DNA of 64,000 bases from Oscillatoria princeps RMCB-10. Lineage in GTDB: Bacteria; Cyanobacteriota; Cyanobacteriia; Cyanobacteriales; Oscillatoriaceae. The translations under genes were made by a program, and so were the position numbers. The stretch covers positions 1 through 64,000 of the forward strand of contig JAHHHT010000015.1 in NCBI GenBank assembly GCA_019359235.1, read 5' to 3'. Shown here piece by piece: positions 62,218 to 64,000 of this stretch (within the stretch, counting starts at the first letter, position 1; the number at the start of each line of letters is the position of its first letter). Below the pieces are notes generated by a model. That model was not told the origin of the DNA, did not search any database, and was given only the letters and a program-made list of their open reading frames with translations.

Positions 62218-62670
62218 CTATAGCGAGTGGCCGATTTTTCCCAGACTGTTCATTTCCATCGTGGTTGTCTCGTCCTCCCGGACTTCCTCAACCGCCGGGG
62301 AGCTGGTGGGGGTGACTTGCTGAGCCAACGTTTCTTCGGCTGATATGGCTTTGAGCTCCTCCAGAGCTTTTTTGCCGATACGAATTTGAATCTTAGGACC
62401 CGATCGAGCGAGATGAATAACCATCCCGTCCGTAATCGGCGCAGAGGCGACCGGTTTACCGTCCAGGTAGGTGCCATTCGTGCCCAAGTTAATGATTTCC
62501 CACTTAGTGCCCCGCCGTCGCAACTCGACGTGGTGGCGGGAAACAACGGCGCTATAAAGCACCACATGGTTGTCAGTGGCTCGTCCAATCCGAATCACAG
62601 CGCCGTCCTCAAAAGACCAGCTTTGAATCGGGATAGACTGAAGCGGATGCTGCAAGATTAGTGTAATCAC
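62218..62670 (-). CDS. FHA domain protein
   Basis: 150 aa, GTG start. FHA domain at about 18-98: IRIGRATDNHVVL, SRHHVELRR, NLGTNGTYLDGKPV, which binds phosphothreonine. An acidic, Ser/Thr-rich C-terminus may itself be a kinase target. No kinase is in view, but a second FHA gene lies 170 bp upstream on the same strand, so both probably belong to one signalling set. Confidence 0.9.
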   Translation of the reverse strand: MITLILQHPLQSIPIQSWSFEDGAVIRIGRATDNHVVLYSAVVSRHHVELRRRGTKWEIINLGTNGTYLDGKPVASAPITDGMVIHLARSGPKIQIRIGKKALEELKAISAEETLAQQVTPTSSPAVEEVREDETTTMEMNSLGKIGHSL

Positions 62671-62837
62671 GGGAGCATATCCGTTATATAGATACCCCTG
62701 AGGAGATGACAGGCTTTTCGCCTGTCACACCCATGCAGGATTTCTCAGAATGCCGGCCCCACAAAATATGATTTTTACGGAGTTAAAAGGCATTCTGATC
62801 TTACCTTAGCACCTCTTTTTTTTAGGAGCGCCCCTTG

Positions 62838-63587
62838 TTAAGAAATTTGGAACAGAAATGTCACCATATCTCCTTTACCCAGGGCAATGCGATCTCCCGG
62901 TCGCAAGCGGTGCCGGTTGCCGGTCGGGAGAGGAAAGTTGTTAACGTAAGTGCCATTGGAACTTCCCACATCTTCAATGTAGTAACCATCTCCCTCCACT
63001 CGGATATCTGCGTGAATCCGAGAAACCACCTCAGAATGGGGAAATCCCGAAACGTCAATATCTGGTGGAATCCGGTCGTTTGGCTTGCCAATATGAATCA
63101 CCGATAAATGCAGCGGCAATTCCAGCTCCTTATTGGTTTGCATGTGCAGCAACTTGGCGGTCTGCACCTGCAGTTCAGTCCTGGAACTGCCAGCGGATCT
63201 GGGCGGCGCAGCGGCAGGCGCAGGCGGTGCCGGTGCCGCCGTTGGCGGAGGGAGCGCCGCAACAGTGGATTCCTCAGCGATCGGGCTGGGAACTCTTGCA
63301 GACGGAGCCCCAGCCACTAAGGGTTCGGGTTCCACCAGCGGCTCGGGGGCTGGCAGAGGTGAGGCCGCCACGGTGGGAGCAAGCGGTGCGGCAGCTACAA
63401 CTGTGGGAGGAAGAGACGATTCATTTGAGCGCAGGTCATAGCCGCACTGTCCGCAGAATGTCGCATCTGACTGAACGGCTGCGCCACAATTAGGGCAACT
63501 ACTCATAGCAGGTAAAGGTGTGTAACAAGCCTCGCACTGGGTCGCTCCATCGGGGTTTTGGTGGTTGCAATTTGGGCAGACAATCAT
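62838..63587 (-). CDS. zinc-ribbon and FHA domain protein
   Basis: 249 aa. Two N-terminal zinc ribbons (CPNCNHQNPDGATQCEAC; CPNCGAAV...CGQCG), a Pro/Ala/Val-rich linker (about 60-140) and a C-terminal FHA domain (about 165-249) with IHIGKPNDRIPPDIDV, SRIHADI and VGSSNGTYVN. Binds phosphothreonine peptides, probably from a Ser/Thr kinase. GGGAGGA lies about 15 bases before the ATG. Members of this architecture are common in cyanobacteria. Confidence 0.9.
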   Translation of the reverse strand: MIVCPNCNHQNPDGATQCEACYTPLPAMSSCPNCGAAVQSDATFCGQCGYDLRSNESSLPPTVVAAAPLAPTVAASPLPAPEPLVEPEPLVAGAPSARVPSPIAEESTVAALPPPTAAPAPPAPAAAPPRSAGSSRTELQVQTAKLLHMQTNKELELPLHLSVIHIGKPNDRIPPDIDVSGFPHSEVVSRIHADIRVEGDGYYIEDVGSSNGTYVNNFPLPTGNRHRLRPGDRIALGKGDMVTFLFQIS

Positions 63588-63662
63588 AACAGTTTGTTTT
63601 TCCTCCCATCGAGATGATCGTAGAGGAGTTTTGAGCCAACTGCTCTCGGGCGCGGCCAGAAT

Positions 63663-64000
63663 TTAAGATTTTCTTTGTAAATCCTGCCCTGCCGCCTGAT
63701 CTAGGAGCCACCAAAGCTCCCCTTGCGGCTGAATCAGTCGGGCTGGATAGGTGAACTCGTCAGCTGCCGGCGCAAATATCTCAGCCAAAGCAGAGCGCTT
63801 GCCGGCACCCGATACGATAAAGATAACGCAGCGGGCGCTATTAATCAGCGGCACTGTGAACGTCAGGCGGGGCTGGCCGTCTTTGCTGCCAGCTGCAACC
63901 AGCCGGTCTCCCACTTTCAGGGCCTCTGTGTGGGGAAACAGGGACGCCGTGTGACCGTCGTCCCCCATCCCCAGCAAAATCACGTCAAAAGCCGGAAACT
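63663..64000 (-). CDS. pgl: 6-phosphogluconolactonase, C-terminal part (runs off the window)
   Basis: The frame continues past the window edge. Visible residues begin FPAFDVILLGMGDDGHTASLFPHT, the catalytic signature of DevB/Pgl with the histidine of GHTASLFP, and end in ARCVIFIVSGAGKRSALAEIF and a C-terminal helix. Hydrolyses 6-phosphogluconolactone in the oxidative pentose phosphate pathway. Only about 112 residues of a roughly 240-residue enzyme are present. Confidence 0.93.
   Translation of the reverse strand, partial: FPAFDVILLGMGDDGHTASLFPHTEALKVGDRLVAAGSKDGQPRLTFTVPLINSARCVIFIVSGAGKRSALAEIFAPAADEFTYPARLIQPQGELWWLLDQAAGQDLQRKS

Overview
The window looks like chromosomal DNA of a filamentous (Oscillatoriales-like) cyanobacterium. 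The evidence is a light-independent protochlorophyllide reductase subunit (chlB), a cyanobacterial-type Fur, a BT1-family folate/biopterin transporter, an apocarotenoid oxygenase, the type IV pilus set pilM-pilN-pilO-pilQ, and small families typical of cyanobacteria (DUF4327, DUF29, DUF5132). The DNA is moderately GC-rich. It is full of short CCGG-containing words and dispersed palindromic repeats, while HIP1 (GCGATCGC) is rare. The genus assignment is inference.

Layout. 0.5-4.2 kb: folate/biopterin transporter, carotenoid oxygenase, fur with a likely self-operator. 4.9-7.8 kb: a WD40 protein with an unrecognised N-terminal half, and a DUF4327 gene. 8.3-17.4 kb: a one-strand cluster of eight genes behind an array of Pho-box-like repeats. 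It encodes a P1B-type ATPase with no cysteine in its transmembrane metal motif, three further proteins carrying cysteine-free heavy-metal-associated (HMA-like) domains with a G-R-V-R motif, three DUF5132 membrane proteins and one unknown membrane protein. This resembles ferrosome (fez) type membrane-compartment loci. 17.4-19.3 kb: a lone response regulator and a long gene-free region. 19.3-25.5 kb: a directional module of two small DNA-binding proteins, a membrane P-loop ATPase, short membrane or secreted proteins, an NlpC/P60-like peptidase and a GH104-like lysozyme. It reads like a transfer or secretion machine, or an integrated element. 26-29 kb: folC and an ABC solute-binding lipoprotein. 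29-34.6 kb: pilMNOQ. 34.7-38.3 kb: a strong promoter over a gene-free stretch, HU, a CobD-like aminotransferase and a mercuric-reductase-like flavoprotein.

38.2-42.8 kb: an imperfect direct duplication of about 350 bp (3' end of the flavoprotein gene plus the start of a DUF1643 gene) brackets a P2-type cation ATPase whose composition differs from its neighbours. 43.0-47.7 kb: a nucleotide-modification cluster with an alpha-glutamyl/putrescinyl-thymine pyrophosphorylase-like protein, a thymidylate-synthase-like enzyme fused to a DUF1599/Nmad1-like region, dUTPase and dCMP deaminase. Together they could make a modified thymine from dUMP. 47.8-52.7 kb: cobO-like, adk, rph, two tandem DUF29 genes, a membrane protein and an acyltransferase. 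53.3-56.5 kb: chlB, two unrelated toxin-antitoxin pairs, and between them a decayed fragment of chlB split by a 9-copy tandem repeat. 56.8-64 kb: a lipoprotein, a NACHT-membrane-TPR protein ending in a ClpS adaptor domain, a PRC-barrel protein with apolipoprotein-like repeats, two FHA proteins and the C-terminal part of 6-phosphogluconolactonase.

The best candidates for undescribed biology are the HMA/DUF5132/ATPase cluster with its Pho-box-like array, the thymine hypermodification cluster, the NACHT-ClpS fusion, and the ATPase plus cell-wall-hydrolase module. Several MITE-like repeat families also appear, two of them with TATAGC-type ends. No rRNA, tRNA, CRISPR array or transposase gene was recognised.
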